Program-made: the position numbers and the translations under genes
Shown here: one piece after another, positions 6,531 to 7,562 of the stretch
Position numbering within the stretch: the first letter of the stretch is position 1
Layout of the letters: each line of letters starts with the position of its first letter
Notes under the pieces: model-generated
Databases searched by the model: none
Told to the model about the DNA's origin: nothing
The model's input: only the letters and a program-made list of their open reading frames with translations
NCBI GenBank assembly: GCA_021781255.1
Contig: JAJXXG010000148.1
Span: forward strand, 1 to 7,562
Reading direction: 5' to 3'
Length of the DNA stretch: 7,562 nucleotides
Source: Acidobacteriota bacterium
GTDB lineage: Bacteria > Acidobacteriota > Terriglobia > Terriglobales > Acidobacteriaceae

Positions 6531-6686
6531 GAGGAGGGCTCAGTACGGATCCCCCCACTCTGGGCCGTCTGGACCGTGCGCTGGCATTAGATTTAGCTCT
6601 CTTTGAGAAGCAAGTAGCTTTGAAACAGCCACTTATGCGCTTGCCTCCAAGCTTTTCGACGCATATGCCGAATCTGCCGCCATGGA

Positions 6687-6754
6687 ATGGTTACTTTAGT
6701 GCATCTTCCGATGGGTAAGTCCCTTATACCCCAAAAGATGTATTTCGTAACCAT
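6687..6754 (+). other. 68-nt imperfect hairpin, possible structured leader or small RNA
   Basis: Three nested paired segments are visible. ATGGTTAC (6687-6694) pairs with GTAACCAT (6747-6754), 8 pairs. AGTGCATCTT (6698-6707) pairs with AAGATGTATT (6735-6744), 10 pairs including two G-U. GGGTA (6713-6717) pairs with TACCC (6727-6731), 5 pairs. Only a 3x2 internal loop separates the first two. Both non-Watson-Crick pairs are G-U when read as plus-strand RNA and would be C-A mismatches on the other strand, which favours a plus-strand transcript. The element ends 113 nt before the start of the 172-residue gene, so it could be part of its leader or a separate small RNA. A decayed inverted-repeat mobile element is another possibility, though no target duplication is visible. 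Confidence 0.45.
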
Positions 6755-6765
6755 CTTTCCCGTAC

Positions 6766-6791
6766 ACAAGTGCCTTGTTTTCTGATACAAG
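6766..6791. repeat. ACAAG-tgc-CTTGT-(8 nt)-ACAAG repeat cluster
   Basis: ACAAG (6766-6770), CTTGT (6774-6778) and ACAAG (6787-6791) form a tight 13-bp palindrome plus a third half-site that can pair with the middle one. The spacing suits a dimeric regulator site or two competing hairpins. It lies 77 nt or more upstream of the start of the 172-residue gene, next to a weak promoter-like pair (TTGTTT, then TATGTA 18 nt later, at 6799-6804). Role unproven. Confidence 0.3.
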
Positions 6792-6856
6792 TAAAGAGTA
6801 TGTAAAAGGGCTCAGGGTCCGGTCACCAGAATCTTGGTTACCGAAAGTGCGATTGT

Positions 6857-6866
6857 AAGGATCCTT
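6857..6866 (+). promoter_or_regulatory. Ribosome binding site AAGGA inside a 10-bp palindrome
   Basis: AAGGA at 6857-6861 stands 6 nt before ATG 6868 and sets the start of the 172-residue gene. It is the left half of the perfect palindrome AAGGATCCTT. With no loop it cannot fold on itself well, so any effect would need pairing with another molecule; the main value here is to support the start codon. Confidence 0.65.
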
Positions 6867-6867
6867 T

Positions 6868-7386
6868 ATGCTATTGCCTGTGTTCCAAATTACGGCCGTG
6901 ATTGCGATTGCGGTCTATCTTGTGCGCTGGCGCAAGAGTGTGCGCCGCCGCAATTCTCAGACTTGGGAGACTTTGATGGCTCGCCTCCGTTCCGATTGGA
7001 GCGCGCGCGAGTTGAGCGATAATTTCCTTTGGCAAGAAGGCTTGAGCGCCACGCCTGAAGATGCCTGGCAGCGCATGGAGGGCCCGAGAGGCCTGTGGGT
7101 GATGTACCAGAATGCGCGAGTGATGCTGGAGATGGCGGATTACACCGCAAAGCATTGCGATGGCGTTGACCGCCTGTTGGTGGAAACACTGCACAGCGAC
7201 GCCATGCAGATTCGCGTTTGCGTCCTCATGGCCCTGGCTCAATACGCTTTCACGCAGGCCAGCGAAGGAGTTCGCGTGAATGCCTTCCGCGCCGCAGCGA
7301 TGTACACTGGCATGGCCGCGCGAACGACCCAGTTGCTGCAAAGCTACAACGCCGCGATGGTTCCCGACTTTGTGGCAGCTATGTAA
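6868..7386 (+). CDS. Membrane-anchored protein of unknown function
   Basis: I do not recognise this 172-residue protein. Residues about 3-19 (LPVFQITAVIAIAVYLV) form one membrane segment directly followed by the basic stretch RWRKSVRRR (20-28). By the positive-inside rule the N-terminus would face the periplasm and the rest the cytoplasm. Residues 30-172 look mostly alpha-helical, with a Trp-rich first half (Trp33, Trp44 and others) and Ala/Met-rich helices later, and no catalytic motif or cysteine cluster. The ATG has AAGGA 6 nt upstream, and the codon use resembles the neighbouring genes, so it is likely a real gene. It is transcribed alone, with a long structured upstream region and a strong terminator about 65 nt after the stop. 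A lineage-specific conserved hypothetical protein is the most likely label. Confidence 0.75.
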   Translation: MLLPVFQITAVIAIAVYLVRWRKSVRRRNSQTWETLMARLRSDWSARELSDNFLWQEGLSATPEDAWQRMEGPRGLWVMYQNARVMLEMADYTAKHCDGVDRLLVETLHSDAMQIRVCVLMALAQYAFTQASEGVRVNAFRAAAMYTGMAARTTQLLQSYNAAMVPDFVAAM

Positions 7387-7412
7387 TCCTGCTTTCTCCT
7401 CTCCGTAAAGAA

Positions 7413-7436
7413 GAACCCCGGCTCCGGCCGGGGTTC
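7413..7436 (-). terminator. Hairpin suited to terminating the minus-strand gene from the right edge
   Basis: GAACCCCGGC and GCCGGGGTTC form a perfect 10-bp stem with a TCCG loop. On the minus strand it is followed by TTCTTTAC, a short T-rich tail; on the plus strand the following bases (CAGACTGC) are not T-rich. It therefore fits best as the terminator of a leftward transcript entering from 7492 and beyond, although it may also contribute on the plus strand. Confidence 0.6.
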
Positions 7437-7449
7437 CAGACTGCTGACG

Positions 7450-7482
7450 AACCCCATCATTTTTTGGTGGGGTTTGTTTTTT
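7450..7482 (+). terminator. Rho-independent terminator after the 172-residue gene
   Basis: AACCCCATC (7450-7458) pairs with GGTGGGGTT (7466-7474) with one G-U pair around an ATTTTTT loop, followed by TGTTTTTT (7475-7482). The stem plus T-run is a classic intrinsic terminator for rightward transcription, about 65 nt after the stop codon at 7386. Confidence 0.88.
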
Positions 7483-7491
7483 GCTGTCGGT

Positions 7492-7562
7492 TTATGGGAT
7501 GAAGAGTAAGGTCGCGGCGATTTGTCGATATTGGTGGAGTAGGGCTTTATAGGCTTGCAGCA
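7492..7562 (-). CDS. Probable C-terminal tail of a gene entering from the right edge
   Basis: On the minus strand an open frame enters from the right edge and ends at TAA 7492-7494, encoding 22 residues ending in IAATLLFIP. Protein-like composition, and a terminator-like hairpin about 55 nt further on that suits this strand, make a gene end likely. Twenty-two residues are too few for any family call, and an open frame of this length is common by chance. Confidence 0.4.
   Translation of the reverse strand, partial: LQAYKALLHQYRQIAATLLFIP

Larger units (their letters stand above)
6519..6867. other. Intergenic region with no convincing gene, rich in inverted repeats
   Basis: These about 350 nt separate divergent ndk and the 172-residue unknown gene and look more AT-rich than the flanking genes. 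The short open frames in it (for example plus 6470-6718 and minus 6593-6790) overlap ndk or lack a ribosome binding site and any recognisable domain. No tRNA arms or other standard RNA gene were recognised. It holds the ndk promoter area at its left end, a long imperfect hairpin at 6687-6754, an ACAAG/CTTGT repeat cluster at 6766-6791, GGTCACC/GGTTACC arms at 6821-6842, and the ribosome binding site of the next gene. Confidence 0.6.

Noticed and set aside
6470..6718. 82-residue plus-strand frame upstream of the unknown gene
   Set aside because: It begins inside ndk on the opposite strand, has no ribosome binding site, and no recognisable protein family; its end overlaps the hairpin at 6687.
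6593..6790. 65-residue minus-strand frame in the intergenic region
   Set aside because: No convincing ribosome binding site or domain, and it crosses the inverted-repeat region; composition rich in Trp/Lys/Arg looks random.
7218..7502. 94-residue plus-strand frame over the end of the unknown gene and the terminators
   Set aside because: It overlaps the better-supported 172-residue gene in another frame and would translate through two terminator hairpins.

Overview
The window looks like chromosomal DNA from a GC-rich, Gram-negative-type soil bacterium. My best guess is Acidobacteriota, class Terriglobia. This rests on remembered family resemblance (the S46 peptidase with a valine after its catalytic histidine pair, the NDK sequence, the amino-acid-ester-hydrolase-like secreted protein) and on GC-rich codon use; no database was searched. 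No transposase, phage gene, CRISPR array, tRNA or rRNA was found.

Left part (1-3066, minus strand): two secreted hydrolases. Nearest the centre is a complete 645-residue CocE/NonD-type serine hydrolase whose active-site residues match alpha-amino acid ester hydrolases (AEH). It is followed, after 125 nt holding a GC-rich palindrome, by the first 334 residues of an S46 dipeptidyl-peptidase that runs off the left edge. Both have signal peptides and both families act on substrates with a free alpha-amino group, so together they suggest extracytoplasmic peptide or amino-acyl scavenging.

Centre (3067-6053): a 251-nt divergent intergenic region with several small inverted repeats and a motif resembling a dispersed repeat. 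Then, on the plus strand, a GTG-started acyl-CoA dehydrogenase of the long FadE/VLCAD type (611 residues), followed 9 nt later by prmC, the release-factor glutamine methyltransferase.

Right part (6054-7562): ndk (nucleoside diphosphate kinase) on the minus strand converges on prmC with only 15 nt between the stop codons and no visible terminator. Upstream of ndk is about 350 nt with no convincing gene. It contains a long imperfect hairpin (6687-6754) whose G-U pairs favour folding of plus-strand RNA, plus other inverted repeats. Next is a 172-residue membrane-anchored protein of unknown function. Its 3' side carries two terminator hairpins, one suited to each strand. A short minus-strand reading frame, probably the tail of another gene, enters from the right edge.

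Most of the window is ordinary housekeeping and secreted-enzyme content. The parts most worth a second look are the AEH-like enzyme paired with the S46 peptidase, and the structured non-coding stretch before the unknown membrane protein.
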